Positions 12,501 to 25,272 of a stretch of 64,000 nt of DNA are shown here, piece after piece. The translations under genes were made by a program, and so were the position numbers. Source of the stretch: Montifringilla adamsi (taxonomy: Eukaryota > Chordata > Aves > Passeriformes > Passeridae); contig JAGGNK010007448.1 in the NCBI GenBank assembly GCA_017590115.1, positions 9,960,815 through 10,024,814 on the forward strand, given 5' to 3'. Below the pieces are notes generated by a model, which was not told where the DNA came from, made no database searches, and worked only from the letters and a program-made list of their open reading frames with translations. Numbering within the stretch: the first letter of the stretch is position 1; every line of letters starts with the position of its first letter.

Positions 12501-15500
12501 TTCTGAATCCAGGCCTCTCTTGCATATTGAGTTACTGTTGCCTCCTCAATATGTTTTTCTGTACTAAAGGCAAGTCCCTCTGGTCTTTCTTTCTGCTTTA
12601 GTGAGGATTATCTGCCCCATATAAAAAGCCTACTAGAGCTGTCCAACATTTGGGCTGGTCCCAAAGAAACTTAAGGACCCGCAGGGCACTGTTTAAAAAA
12701 TATAAAACAATGTCTTTCTGTGCTATCCTCCACAAAACCTCCTGCTGACCAGCTGACTTGTACTCCAGGCAGTCACCCTGCAGCCCCCAGCTCTCCCACT
12801 CCTCCTCAGCAGGACATGTAACACGCCAGGCTGTGGCCAGCAACACCTCATTTGTCCATAGCTCGAGGCGAGCGTGCAGCTCTGCTCTGTGCTGCCCTGG
12901 GAAGGGGCGGATGCCGGGAGCCCCCCTGGCAGAGTCTCCTCCTCGACTCGTTCGAGGCTTGCGAGCACGAGATTGCTGTAATATTGAGCAAGGTTTTCCA
13001 ACACATGCTTTTCTCTGGCAAATCGCCACCCACAGTGCCGTGTGCCAACATAACACTTTGACTTAAAGAGGGAAAACTGCCAGATAAATGTTTTAGTTGC
13101 AGGCCTGTTTCATTGTTGAATTCTAAAATCTTGGCGAAAGCCTTTGCCAGTGGATGGGGAAGCAGCCTTGCTGTCGATGCTGGTGAATAGGGACTAAAGC
13201 AAATGTGTTCAGGGTGACATTTGGTGGACATCACCGCCAGCTAATTATGTTCTGTTCCCTGCTTCTGCACCAAAGGCATGCAGAGTGGATCAGGGACAAT
13301 GGAGTGAGGGACCTTTAATTGTCCAGTGGTCAGCAAGCAACAAGATTTCTTGTGATTTTGGGGAATATAGCAGTGATTTGGGGATACTTTCTGAGTCTGC
13401 AGATTGCTTACTCAGTGATTGCTTACTGGTCTTTCATGGTTAGGGGGATATTATCCCTGGGATCAAGCAGTGCTTCACTAGGGCAGAACAGTAAAAGAGC
13501 TAAAGAAAAATTTTCGTTGCACTTGAGTGCCTGTAATGGGGGTGGAACACAGCTCTGCTCCCTCTCTTCTGTGCTGGAACCCACCTGCTGGGGTGTTGTC
13601 CTCCCTGGGCTCTGTTAGCCACATGCAGCCTCTCCAGCTACCCTGGACACAGAGAAGATGGGGGGTGGGTGCACAGTCCAGGCACAATGTCATCAGCAGA
13701 TCCTTCTGAAACAACAAGGATTAATATTACTTTGCTTCCCTCTGCCTGGATCTACAAGCACAGAGGCGTCAGAACAATCTGTGCTCTTCTACCCCAGACC
13801 CAGAGAACCAGACATTAGCAAAATGTCAAAGAGTTAAGCAATAGGAAGGAAAATGCTGAACTTCCCTGTGAAAGCACTACTTGCAGTAGAGAAATCTACA
13901 GTAATTGTTGTTTTCTAAAGAAACCCTTGTTTGCATGGCCTATGTCTTCCAGGGTAGCCACCTACACAGCTTTTCTTCATCAGGGATCATTTATTTTGTT
14001 TTCAGATCATTGTCTACACTAATTGTCTTAAACAAGAGTAACTTCCTTTCTCTTTATTCCCTAGTGGTCTTGATAGGTTTTAATTACCTTTAGGTGGTTC
14101 CCCGTATAATTGCACATCAAGTTCATTAATGATCACAATATGTTCACCTAATAGGTTTCCATTAAAATCCAATGGGTTCCCATCAAAATGAGTTATGGGA
14201 ACTGACAGAAAACTCACTAAAATCCCAGTGTCTTTAGTTACAGTGAATTAAACATTGTGTCTATTAAGAAAGATAAAAAACAAATGTCAAGACAAAAAAA
14301 AATCATCTCACAAATTGATAAATTTATATGTACACAGTTCTGCCGAAACTAGCAAAAGGCTCTTACAGCTTTAGGTCCAGTTAAGCAGTGAAGTTTTGCT
14401 ACCTTGACCATATCACTGAAGTTCAGCTAAATGAGCAGGAAAGAAAAAGCTGACTTCATTCCAATGCACTGCGGTTTTGGAGGAGCAGAAGTCTGGATCT
14501 CTTGCTGATCTCAGTTCAATCCTTGTCACAGCTGCTCCCCACGGCTGCTGGGAGCAACAGAGAGCTCAGGGCTGAGTGTGCTGGGAGTGAGGAGCAAGTG
14601 CAGGCAAGAGGCAGCTGGGGTGAGAGAAGGAAGGGCAAGGCCAGAGTGTGTGGATGGAGCCATTCTGGGCCCTCCTACCCCTGCACCTTCCACTACAAGC
14701 AGGTCCTGCCTCTCTCATTTGCTCCATCCCCTCTCACTTTCCCTCACTCCCAGCTGCTATAACCTTCTGAGGCTCTGCAGCAAACTGGAGGAGCTATTTT
14801 TCCATTCTGCTCTCTTGACCCTTGATCTCTTCAGTGACTGGCAGCCCAGGTGCCTTCCAGGGGTGGTTGGAAAGGAGAGGTCATTCCTGCATTTTAACTA
14901 GGAATGTCTGGAGGCTGTGAGGTGATGTCAGCCCTGGGGCTGTTTGTATCCTCTCATTCCATCTGGGTCTTGTAGGCTAAGAGCATCTTTGAGCTGACAA
15001 AGTGCCCAGGACAAACCTTTTCATCTGTACCTGAGCTGCCCCTGCAGTGTTGAGCTCCATTGGGTGGTTCTGCTGCTACATATGGGCTTCTGCTATAGAA
15101 AGCAGGACTTTGGAGAAAAAATCAAACTGCTCTAAATTCCAGTAAGCAAATCTGTGACTCTTCATGGCAACTCCACATTATTCCCAGGTTGTTTGCTATT
15201 TTCTCTGTTCTTCCTTCCCTGCTGCCTTCATTATCACGCTGAATGTCACCAGGGCAGCATGACAAGAATCTAGAGAGACACATTATTAGGACAGCCATGT
15301 TCATACCTCTGAACTGCAGCGTTTGTTAACAATTCTGAGCTTGAAGAGGGGGAGGATAGCAAAATCTGCTTTTCCAAATTAGAAAGATGTATTTTAACAG
15401 TGTGTCTGAGATACGTACTCCAGTGGCTAATAGTGACACTCAGGGACCTCTATTTCTCTGGCACATAGAAGGCCCCTTGGAGTGGTACAGACTTGGCAGG

Positions 15501-16380
15501 GCAGTGTCAGATGTGCCCCTCCAGGTGTCCCACGCAGAGCATCTGCAGTGTTACCCTTGCCTGCCCTTTGCACTGTAGGTCCTGTTTCCTGTGCCCAGGC
15601 AGCCTGGCCCCACACAGCAGTGACAGACCATTGTAGAGCTCTGTGTACTCAGAGGCAGGACAGTGACTGGCAGAGGAACTTCAGCAGCACTGACCAACAG
15701 GCTCCTTAAAACCAGGGGCAAACTCGCAGCCCCTGCTCTGAGCCTGCAGCTGGGCCACACTGGAGACCAGGGTCAGGATGGCAACTGCAGTGGCTGGAAC
15801 TTCAGGTAGGGATGTCTAAGGCTGGGATGTGGACGCTTTAATGGGACCTTATGTGACATGCCAGAGGACTTGATTTGTGATGAGTTCAGCTTTCATTTTG
15901 TTGCCACAGAGGTTGTCTGCCTTTTAATGTTTGCAAGAAGGCTGCCATGAACGCAGAGGGCAGTACCTGTGTGTGTGCATGGACAGCTTCAGTCTGGGGT
16001 CAGACTGCCTCACTCTGGTCCTCGAGGGAGATTGGCTGCATCGCCTTGAGAAACAGAGCTTGGGAGAGGAAATCTGGGCATTACTTTTCCTCTTTTAATT
16101 CCCTTGTGTTTCTAAGTTAGGAATGCAGAGCTGCCGGACACAGACCTGTCCTTTCCTGTTCCAGCCAAGTGCCAGCAGCCTTTCAGAGGTTCCCAATACC
16201 CTCAGCAGGAGACAGAAAGTGAGCGGAACTGGCTTCCTGCCACAGAAAGGCTTTTGTGCCTGTTTCAGGCTGCTTCCTATAGTTCCCTTGGTGCCAAGAG
16301 GGGAACCAGAGGAAGTTCCTACAGACAGAAATGTGTTATTACTATTTCCTGTTATGAAAAACCACCAATGCAACAAATCT
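9561..16380. other. Long gene-free stretch
   Basis: About 6.8 kb with no supported gene. GC-moderate parts (10900-11330, 12060-12310, 12720-13060, 15380-15800) throw up frames of 60-150 codons on both strands with no domain signature. AT-rich parts lie near 10560-10760 and 14085-14460. The latter contains a diverged tandem duplication of about 20 bp at 14154-14195. Confidence 0.55.
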
Positions 16381-16515
16381 TAGTGGTTTCATTTGTTTAT
16401 CTCAAAATGAACTAAAAAACCTAAAATTTTTTTGTCACGTGTAATTAACTTATGATTTTTCTCTGCAGTTGCTGGAGGTAATTTAGCATTTTAATTAGCT
16501 CTAAGCTACAAACAC
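16381..16515. promoter_or_regulatory. AT-rich candidate regulatory element with E-box next to TAATTA
   Basis: A CACGTG E-box at 16436-16441 directly abuts a TAATTA homeodomain site at 16442-16447. A second TAATTA-like site (ttttaattagct) follows about 45 bp later. The block is AT-rich and non-coding. Enhancer function is inferred. Confidence 0.3.
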
Positions 16516-18790
16516 ATGGCTGACCTTAGAAAGAAACAAAAAACTGCTTTCTGGCACTTAAAAGTAAATAAAATAGTCCTCTTCTCCTCTTGCCACCATC
16601 TTTTATTTTGTGCTCCTAAAAGGTACCCAAATGTCAACCTTGGAGATTGATTCTCCTTCCTAGCCTGGAGACCGTGTCTGTTCCTGAGGAGCTGGGTGCT
16701 GTTGCTGAAGTGCAGTAGGTTCCTGTGCCATGCTGACCTTGTCTGCTTGTTACACTCAGTCACAGCTAAATAAGCATCTGCAAGAGAATGCAGCGAGGGC
16801 AGGACATGGAGGGCAGCCTGAGGTTTGCAGAACTGCCTTCTCCCCTCCTCATTCCTTCTTTTTCTGTGTCCTTCCCTCATTCTTTGGCTGCAGATGTTTT
16901 CAAGCCATCCTGATTGCACTGGTCTCCAGTTGGTCACATTTTTGTTGACTGGCTTTTTTTTCTTTCCAGGAACACATGTGCTTTGCTTTCTCTCCAACTC
17001 TGTCACTTTTTATTAACTCAAACAAAATGTAGGGAAGCAAACACCTCTTTGAAAATACTTTCAGTCATTTGATATGATACTGTCTGAGAAATGCTGAAAC
17101 CATTCCAGGGCTCCAAGAGAGCAGACTGTGGTGGTGTCAAGGAGAGCTTTCCAGCACGTGCAGCTGGGGGCACAGCTCCTGTTACAGTCTGTCAAGGCTG
17201 GTGTGTGCAGCCCTGCTCTGCTCCTGGCCGCTGAGGCTGGGTGTTCCCGCAGGGATCTGCAGAGCAGCGCCTGCTGCCGCCTTTCAGGCCATGGACAAGG
17301 CGTGCACATCACGCAATTACTTGCCCAGCCTGGCTTCCTGATAATCCCTATCCCATTCAAGCCGTCTCATCTCAGCTTGCATGCAGTATTTTATACATTT
17401 GGAACACTAATATGGGCCAGACAGTGGACAGCTCCACGGTGTCCTTGCCAAAGCTGGGATCAGAGAACCAGTGCGAGTCTGTGAGTCCAGCTGACCTCAG
17501 TGCAGTCCGGCTCATTTACATCAGCTGAGAGTCTGGAGTACTTGGGAATACAGTGGCCTTGGCTTCAGAACTGAGGAATGGGGGGACATGGAGATCTGGA
17601 CTTGAAGGGTTTGTGGTTTCAGTGAACATAAGGCCCCTCCTGGCTGTGACAGGAGTTGTGAGTGCTCAGCACTTCTTAAAACCAGACCTAGTATCTGACT
17701 TCACACACCCAGTTACACAGTAGGTGTCCTCTTCCGAGGGAAACTGCACTTGACTTTGGCATGACTGAAGAGAGACAAAATATTTAACATTAGGAAGAAT
17801 ATTGATTTGTCAAGAGATACCACTTAGCAGCACCAAACTAGGTAGGTGTGAAAGCCGCACACAGGAAGGCTGAGCTGTGCTGCAGTGCCTGATTTCTCCT
17901 GATGCTGCATGAGAAGGGAAAGCTGTACAACATGTGTGTCGAGCCCCAGCTCTGCTCCATTTTTTATGGAGAAGCTCAGGTGTTGTCCAAGTTCAGACGT
18001 GAGATGTTGTTTGACACATATGACTGCCAGACCAGAGAGGAAAGATTACGTTTCCATATTAACAGTTCTTGGCAAGCTCCAGATTTTTCAGCTTTTCATA
18101 GTTTGCAGAAGTGCCAAGAATGGAGGCAAACAAAGGGTGAAAAATATTTCATTCATCCTGTGAACAGTGAGTTCAGGGACACCCGTTATTAATTGAGTCA
18201 AGTGCAGAGCTCTGGATCCAACCCTGGGCAGGAATGCTCTCTTTTGAGACCTGCCTTCTTTGGATCTTTGAAAAGAAGAAGAATGCTTTCTGCATGTGAA
18301 AGCAGTAAGTGGGATGGAGCAAATGCAGGGACAATTTAGTGAAACTCTGCTTTCTTGTCAAATTGAGCAGAAGATGTAAGTTTGTACATACCAGAACTGA
18401 AAGGCACTTGCACTCCAGAAAACAGTTCATAAATTTCCTTGTGCTCCACACCCTCTTTGTAAGGTCCACAGCAGAGAACTCCTTTTTAATGTCAAGGGAG
18501 ACATATGCCCCAGGAAGGTTTTAAGGAATCATAGCTACCTCCTGAATTTTCATTAACCTTCCCCCATTTCAGCACTGGGGCAGTTTCTGCTACTGTGAAA
18601 AGTCTTGTAGAGAGACAATGTTCTGCAAAGCAGGAGTCCTAAGATAAGAAAAAAAGAGAGCCTTCTTGATTCAAATTATCCTTGGAATTTGGCAAAGTTA
18701 TTGTATGGGTCAAGAATTTATCAGGGCAAAAAAATATTTGGCATCTCTGTCTGGATTGTCTCGTTACTCCTGTAGAATAGTGAGTTTACA
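16516..18790. other. Gene-free stretch
   Basis: Only chance-like frames were seen. The longest are about 167 codons on the minus strand (16506-17006) and 97 codons on the plus strand (17902-18192). Neither shows a known motif or convincing splice boundaries. Confidence 0.5.
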
Positions 18791-18794
18791 AACA

Positions 18795-18987
18795 CCTGGT
18801 GGTTCTGGGCCGGGTACCCAAACCCAGCTGCTCAGGCAGGAACTGCCCCGTGCCGGAGGGTCGGCGGAACCCCCGCCGTGGGCAGCACCCTGGGCAGCAC
18901 CGCCGGCTCTTCTCTCTCCGGCAGCTGCTGCTGCCCATGTGGGAGCTCCCTGCTGGGGGATTCCGGCCGAGGGCACCACGGGCTTAA
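18795..18987. promoter_or_regulatory. Small isolated CpG-rich patch
   Basis: About a dozen CpG dinucleotides in some 190 bp, against CpG-poor flanks. It includes runs such as tcggcggaac and accgccggc. It is too short for a standard CpG island. It could be a minor or orphan promoter, or simply a GC-rich patch. Confidence 0.35.
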
Positions 18988-20599
18988 GCAACACCTTTCA
19001 TTGTTGTTGGAACATCCAGCAATAAAAGAGCTTTGTTTGGCTTGAAAGGCACAGGTGCAAACTGATGGGGATTTCAAACCTTTGTGAGCAAAATACTTCT
19101 TCCTCTTCCAGCCTTGATATATCAGACGAGTTCCAGCTTTCAAAAGCAAAAGGTATCAACAAGCACGAACTGCAGCCAGGCACAGAAGTGGCTTTGCTGA
19201 GCAGTGTGTTTCAGTGGAGTGATTTAGGGAATCTCTCTGTGTACAGCTTGTGAACTCTGGCTGAGGTTATGGAATTGCTACATGAATGTTTCAAAGTATG
19301 TTGTTCCACGTGTCACATATCTTTCAGATCGAGCATAATGGAGGTCCCTTATGTGTGAATAGGTCCCACTAATATGACAAAAAGGAGGGTTGCAGCCTAG
19401 GAGATGCCTCAGATGATTCTGTCTGAGAGCTGGAAGAACTGGAAAGCCAAATAGGGTGTAATGCTGAGCTTAAACACAGCAGAATCTGAGAAGTTAAGGA
19501 AGAATTCAGACTCCCTCCTGCACAGAGGAAGTGTGATTGGGAACACAGTGAAGAGCTTACGCTTTCATCTGATGGAGAATGCTGTGTCCTTTATGACCCT
19601 TGGACCAGCCACATTAAAGGATAACATTTGCATAGGAGAGGAATAAAGAACTAAAGCTATTTTGCTGTCCATCGGAATGAAGAGCTATTTTCTGCTGTCT
19701 CCAAACACCATTTCTCAAGCATGCTTCCTGATGGCTTTCAACAAGCCACTGAGTTATTTTACACACTTTAAAAACATTCCTGATAGCCACTTTTCAGTTG
19801 CACACATCATTTCTGAGTTAATTTAGTTTCTGCAGGCTCATGATAGGCTGCCATAGGCACAGAAAGCTTCAAGTAGCAAGGTGTTGAAGAAGCAGACTGG
19901 TTTCTCTGAAGGGAACACAGTGCTTGAAGTACTTCAGTTCTGAAAGCCTCTCCTATCCAGTGATAAGTACTGCTGGGAGTAATCAGCAGAGCTAGTAGCA
20001 TGTGCACAGGGAAAGATTTTGCCTGAGTTTCCCTATGCCCATGTAAATCCAGGTCCAGCTGATAATGGAAGAAGAACACCCTACATGGAATGAGCTCCCC
20101 GGGTGCAAATTGCAAAATGAGTGTTCCCAGCATAGGTGACACAAAGTGAAGGCAAGCACAGACATTCAGGGCTCTTTGGAGAGCCCCTCTCCAGAAAACA
20201 CACCAATCTGATTTCTATTATGGAGAGGAAACCAGGTGGCAAAAGCTCAGCTGGTCACTAGAGAATGACCAATAGGCACAGGCAGCATGTCTTTGAAGTG
20301 TGCAGGAATGCAGGCAGGACAGTCAGTCTGGGATGCCAGCTCTGGGAATGGGCACTTCCCAGGGAGCAGCAGCCAGGGCAGTGTGGTGCAGAGCCATCTC
20401 TGAGTGTGTTCCCACAGGAGCTGCAGCTCCCAGCCAGTAGAACCTGTGCTTTGTGCCCTGCTGGGCTCAGCGAGGGCAGACCCCAGCCGAGGAGCTGGGT
20501 AAACACGAGGGGCTGAGCACAACCACGCTCCGAGTGCAGCAGCTCCACAGAACTGGGCTGCTTAAATCCTGCCCAGCACTCCTGCCACAGAGCCCACTT
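18988..20599. other. Gene-free stretch
   Basis: No gene recognised. A pyrimidine-rich acceptor-like site ends at 19111 and an AAAAG|GT donor-like site sits at 19152/19153. They bracket 41 bp in an open frame, which is too little evidence to call an exon. Confidence 0.5.
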
Positions 20600-20615
20600 A
20601 GTCACTGCAGTGACT
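20600..20615. repeat. 16-bp perfect palindrome
   Basis: AGTCACTGCAGTGACT equals its own reverse complement. A second ACTGCAGTG copy follows at once. It sits just before the AT-rich block at 20640-20890. Confidence 0.85.
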
Positions 20616-20639
20616 GCAGTGTAGGCAAGCCCCATTAGA

Positions 20640-20890
20640 AATAATGCATAAAGGTTAATGAAATACTTGTAGCAGTTTTAATAAGTGATTAATCTTTTAT
20701 TACATGCTGTTACACAGTCCAGCAGAGCAATAGATTGCTTTTAATTGTAGCTTATCATTATCTATGGTAACTTGCACTGATGTGCTGGTAACCATTTTGA
20801 ACACATGCTGCTTATATATATAACAGGCCAACCACTCCAATTCATTATTTATTAATGCCTTTTGAGCAGTGTAAAACTGGGACTGTAACA
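20640..20890. promoter_or_regulatory. Strong candidate conserved non-coding element
   Basis: An AT-rich, non-coding block with dense regulator-type motifs: gtgattaatc, ttttaattgtagc, an RFX-half-site-like ctatggtaac, a TATATATA tract and ttatttattaatg. Blocks of this look are often deeply conserved enhancers in amniotes. Conservation itself was not tested. Confidence 0.38.
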
Positions 20891-23280
20891 TGAAGCATAA
20901 TCAGGGCAGGTTTGCAAAGTATCTGTGATATTGCAGGACTGGCTGGGAATGCTTGGAAAGATAGCAGTGTTTGGTAGAGACACACACAGGTAGCTGCAGG
21001 AGAGTGTGAGCAGTGGGGCTGGGGGTGCTGTAGCACTTTGGGAAATCAGGAATGCTGCCATGCTTATGAGGGAAATTCCAGCTCAACCTGGCATGTCTTT
21101 CCCTGCATGAGCCCCTAAATGAACAGCTGACCTGGGTCAGCCCTAACAGACAGTGGTCTAACTTTAAACCCTACTGTAGGCATCTCTCTTTGGCTACTGC
21201 TGGCGATGGGACACTGGCTCAGTGAACCTCTGCTGTGGGTACACACAGCTCTGTAACTCTACCAAAACCTGCCAGCGCAAAACATGAGTGTCTGTTGGGG
21301 CTCTGCAAGCATCCTGCTGGGTCTCTGTCGTGGTTTGCTGTGTGCTTCCAACTGCAGTGGCAGTTCAAAGATATGTGACACAGAAGGAGCCCATCTGGCA
21401 GTGAGATAAAGGACTCTCCCTTTGCTCGTGGTTGAATGCAGGCTCCCGCTCTTCTGCTTTCAGTGGTGCCTGAAATTTGCCTAGCAGCCCCTTTAGTTTT
21501 AAAATGTAGATCAGTGATTTGGATTTACACACTGCCTGGGGTTTGTGTGGCTGTTCTTGCAGTGTGAGCATGTGTGTTCAGTTTTTAGGTCTCTGTGCAC
21601 AGAGAGCAGTTCTTCTCATTGTTGGCTCTGCTTAAATAAAAGCTAGTAAAGAAACCTCTGAGCATGAGTCACTATCTCACTCTCTGGGTCTTGAAGTCAC
21701 TTCTTAGAAAATGAAATGGGGAGATACTGTTGCATCCCTCTGATAATTGTCAGCAAAGAGGGTGATGTGAGTAATGATCTAATTTTATCACATTGTGGTT
21801 TGAAGAGGCATCAGACTGCTTGCAGGTCTGCAGTTAGAGTCAGCTGGCACAGGGTATCTGTCACAGACCTCACCAGGACTGAGGCGAGATGGAAAGCAGA
21901 ACACAAAGGGGACACTCAGCTCAGGGTGCTTATTGATCCATCAGGGAAATGCTGGGTGTTCCAGGGCCAAGCAGTCTGGTTACTCTGATCTCACTGGGCT
22001 TCAATAAACCCCAAAGTGGTCATTAGCTCTTAGGAAAATTCCCTGTTTTCAAAGCAGTGTTGCTCTTAGTGGTCCCTTTCCCTGTGTGACCCTGTGGATA
22101 CATGGACAACTGTCTCACACTGACTCCCCTTCCCAGTTATTCTCCAGCTTTGGTATTGTACATGGCTGGATGGGCTGGAATTTGCCACAAGATCCTTAAA
22201 AGCATCAAAGAAATGACACAAAGGGCAGGATTCATGCCAGTTTATCCATCAGGATTACTTCCATGTGTTTGTTCTGAGCCCTGTTTCTGCTACTTTGCAA
22301 ATCCCAGAGGGTTGTGGAGATAAAGATTACTGTGGAGGGGGTAGTCCTCACCCTGTTGAAGAGTCTGTTTGAACAGCAAAAACTTTCTTGAAATAGCAAC
22401 ATCAGTGGGCAGAAAAATATACAAGAGGTTTGGTTTGCCACAGCTTTCCTGAGGAGCAAGGATGTGAGTCAGCTGTAAATAAAGTATTTATAGGGACGCT
22501 CACCTTGGGGCAAATGTCCTGCCTAAGGATGCTGCATTGGGACAGGTGGGGACAGCAGAGGGAGGAACAAAGACACTGGAACCTGCAAAACCAAATTATA
22601 GCTCTGCCTTTTAAGAGCAGCATTGCTAACACATTCCTTTTCCTTCAGACCGACCCCAGGTCACACAACCCTTCTGCTTCTGCAGCAGTTTGATGAGTGT
22701 GTTTGTTACTAATCCCATCTCAGTGTGTTCTTTTTCCTTATGTCATCCTGCAATTTACTGCTTTTGAGAAACCACAGACTGATGTGGTGCTAAAAACAAG
22801 GGCAACACCTTGGATGACAAGAGTGTGCCAAGAAAAGGGTTTCCTTTTTTCTGGAGCTGGAGAGAAAGCAGCTGCAGTTCAGCAGGCAAAGAACACTTTA
22901 GATCTAGGATAATAAAATGCAAGACAAGTTTTTGTTATTTCAGGATCACGGACCCAGTTCTAGACCTTGTCTGAACACCTACTGAGTCCTGAAATTATCC
23001 TAGGAAGCCTTTCCTGTTGATCCTGGGTCCCATCTGGCAGTCCTCACAGTTACCCCAAACATCTTTGGTTAATGTTTCATTCAATATCTGTAGATAGGTC
23101 TCATTTTCATGCTGGAAGGTGCCACATGGAGGACAAAAAATGGAAGCATACACAGAGAAAATGACCTCTCAAACAGGCACCCACCGCTCTTCTCAGTTGG
23201 GCCTTGGGGTTTAGGTGCAAATGAGAAGCACCAGGGTCTCACTACCCCCTCCAAGTAACATTAAGTATCAATAATGGAAG
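20891..23280. other. Gene-free stretch
   Basis: GC-moderate DNA with only short overlapping frames. No RNA gene or repeat family recognised. Confidence 0.5.
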
Positions 23281-23289
23281 TGCTTACAG

Positions 23290-23355
23290 ATACCCTGTAC
23301 AATTCAACCCTTATCTTTTATTTATAGCTGACAAAGCTCAGAGAAGGAAAAAATA
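23290..23355 (-). repeat. Possible MIR-type SINE remnant
   Basis: The text ttttatttatagctgacaaa followed by gctcagagaagg resembles the reverse complement of the MIR 3' region (ttttacagatgaggaaactg, then a 'cacagagagg' block). Similarity is partial and judged by eye. Confidence 0.3.
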
Positions 23356-23639
23356 TCATCATACTTTAAATAATAGAAGGTAGAGGTATTAAAACTACCC
23401 AGGCAGTTACAGTAGTTGCAGAAATGTCTCCCAGCAGACCTGAGTGTGTGTACACCGACTGCATTTTTAATTTTTAAAACATATTTCTTTCAAAATTATT
23501 CAGCAATACAAGAAAGCCACTTTTATGGGGTGATAAATTACTGTAATAAAGTGTCTTTTGTCCAAGCATACAGACAGAAAGCCATTGCAGGCGGCAGAGA
23601 CAGGCGTTAGCCCCCAGAGAGCCCAGACCCATAAGCAGA

Positions 23640-23960
23640 GGAGCATGTTGATTTGTCTCACATGTTTTTAATTACTTTTAGAGCATCCTCTCTGTTTTTT
23701 AACTGCAATTTTGCTCTCAGTTAACATTTATATGAAGGTTTGATTTCTCTGTGAGTTTTGAATGCAGTATTAGACCTTTGCACGGGTTCTGGAGAGCTCT
23801 GCTGCCCCTTCCCTGCAGCCCGAGATAAATGACTCGGTACCTGTCATTTACGTGCAATTAGAAATACTTTGATAAGATTTATATTCCTTTGAAACTTTAG
23901 AAACTTCTTGCAAGCATGAACTGAAAAAGGAATCACGAGTGATAATTAGGGGTCTGATCG
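23640..23960. promoter_or_regulatory. Candidate conserved non-coding element with 8-bp inverted repeat
   Basis: An AT-rich block with TAATTA, TGATAAG and cgtgcaattag motifs. A perfect inverted repeat, TAAATGAC/GTCATTTA (arms 23826-23833 and 23843-23850), flanks a nine-base spacer containing GGTACC. The block is non-coding. Regulatory function is inferred. Confidence 0.33.
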
Positions 23961-25228
23961 AGCTCCCTTCAGGGCCAGTGTTTTTTATCACAGCTATGTC
24001 CATCACTGTAGCAGGCTGCTGGATGTTGCAGGTGCAGATGGAGTCACTCGGGTCTCAGTGGCCTGAGTGCCAGTGGACGCAGGACTTTTCCTTGTCCCTC
24101 TGTCAATCTTGTACCCTTTGCATCTCACTTAATCACCAGCATTGTTACTTGGTAAACCCAAGCAGAGTATCTTTAACCCCAGTCCTATATATACCTTATC
24201 CATGTTCTGCACGTAATTCTTGCCCCCAAAGCTATGGCGTTTGAACTTCACAGAATAAAGTACATTTAATTGGACCTATTATTTTCTTGCAGAGGCAAAG
24301 CCTTTCAGATCAGGCTTCAGCCTCTCTGTGCCAATGAAAATACACATGCCTAATTATTTCCATTTTTCAAAGAACCTCAAAGGCAGCTGATGAAAGGAAC
24401 CTTTTGCAAAAGCTCACAGCAAACAGAGTGAAGTCACCTAATGTGCAGCGAGAGGAAGCAGTGATCTCCTCCTGTGTGCACGGGGCCAGCGACTCTCCAC
24501 AGTGCCTTGAAAGAGGGTGTCTCGCTGTTGCTTTGGAAAAGAAGATTGCCGGGAAATCGCTGAATTCATGTCACTAAAGAGGGGTTTTTTGGAGTTTAGA
24601 GCTTTTAGGGCATCAAGTCTTTTGAGATAGGACAAAATGTTTTACCCTGCTGCTGACACCTGCACTCACAAGAGGCACAGTCCACTGCCCAGATTATTCA
24701 GGTGTGTTTCTTCCTCAATTTGAGAACAATTTCCTTAAGGTCTTTGCCTTCACTGACAATGTATTTTCCTTCTCTAGGTGCTGTGTACATAGTGAGTAAG
24801 AATTTGCTGTTGCCCTGAAAGGCTCATGGTTTAACGAGCAGCTCTGTTGATATCTGCAGAGGGTTGGTGTCAGCAGTGGTTCTGTGGAGTTCCTCCTCTT
24901 GTCCCAGTACAGCCCACTGCAGCCCAGCAGCCCCAGACCACCCTCCCCAGGCAGTCCAAGGGTCTGTTACCCTCAGCTGGCATCTGTTGGCCTTGGCATG
25001 TGTGTGAGCTGAGACTCCATCCTTTTCTCTTTGTGAGCCAGGTTCTGTAACTTAAAATGTAACACAGGTTTCCTCCACTTAACAGAGGTTGAAAACCATT
25101 CCTTATCATTTTTATCCTACTCAGCTTTTAACATACCCCTGTCTCTTCAAGCATGGCAGTTACGGGGCCATGGTCTCACCCAGGCAAGTCCCCAGGCCCT
25201 TCTCTGTTTCCATGGGCTGGAGGTGGGT
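23961..25228. other. Gene-free stretch
   Basis: No exon, RNA gene or repeat recognised between the AT-rich block and the compound microsatellite. Confidence 0.5.
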
Positions 25229-25272
25229 CAGACAGACAGACAGACAGACAGACACACACACACACACACACA
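25229..25272. repeat. (CAGA)n(CA)n compound microsatellite
   Basis: About six CAGA units run into about ten CA units. It is probably length-polymorphic. Confidence 0.95.

Noticed and set aside
17902..18192. Plus-strand frame of 96 residues with fairly protein-like composition
   Set aside because: No homologue recognised, no acceptor or donor at its ends, and a stop four codons before the ATG.
19112..19152. 41-bp micro-exon candidate between acceptor- and donor-like sites
   Set aside because: Short, not a multiple of three, no neighbouring exon to join, and no recognised peptide.
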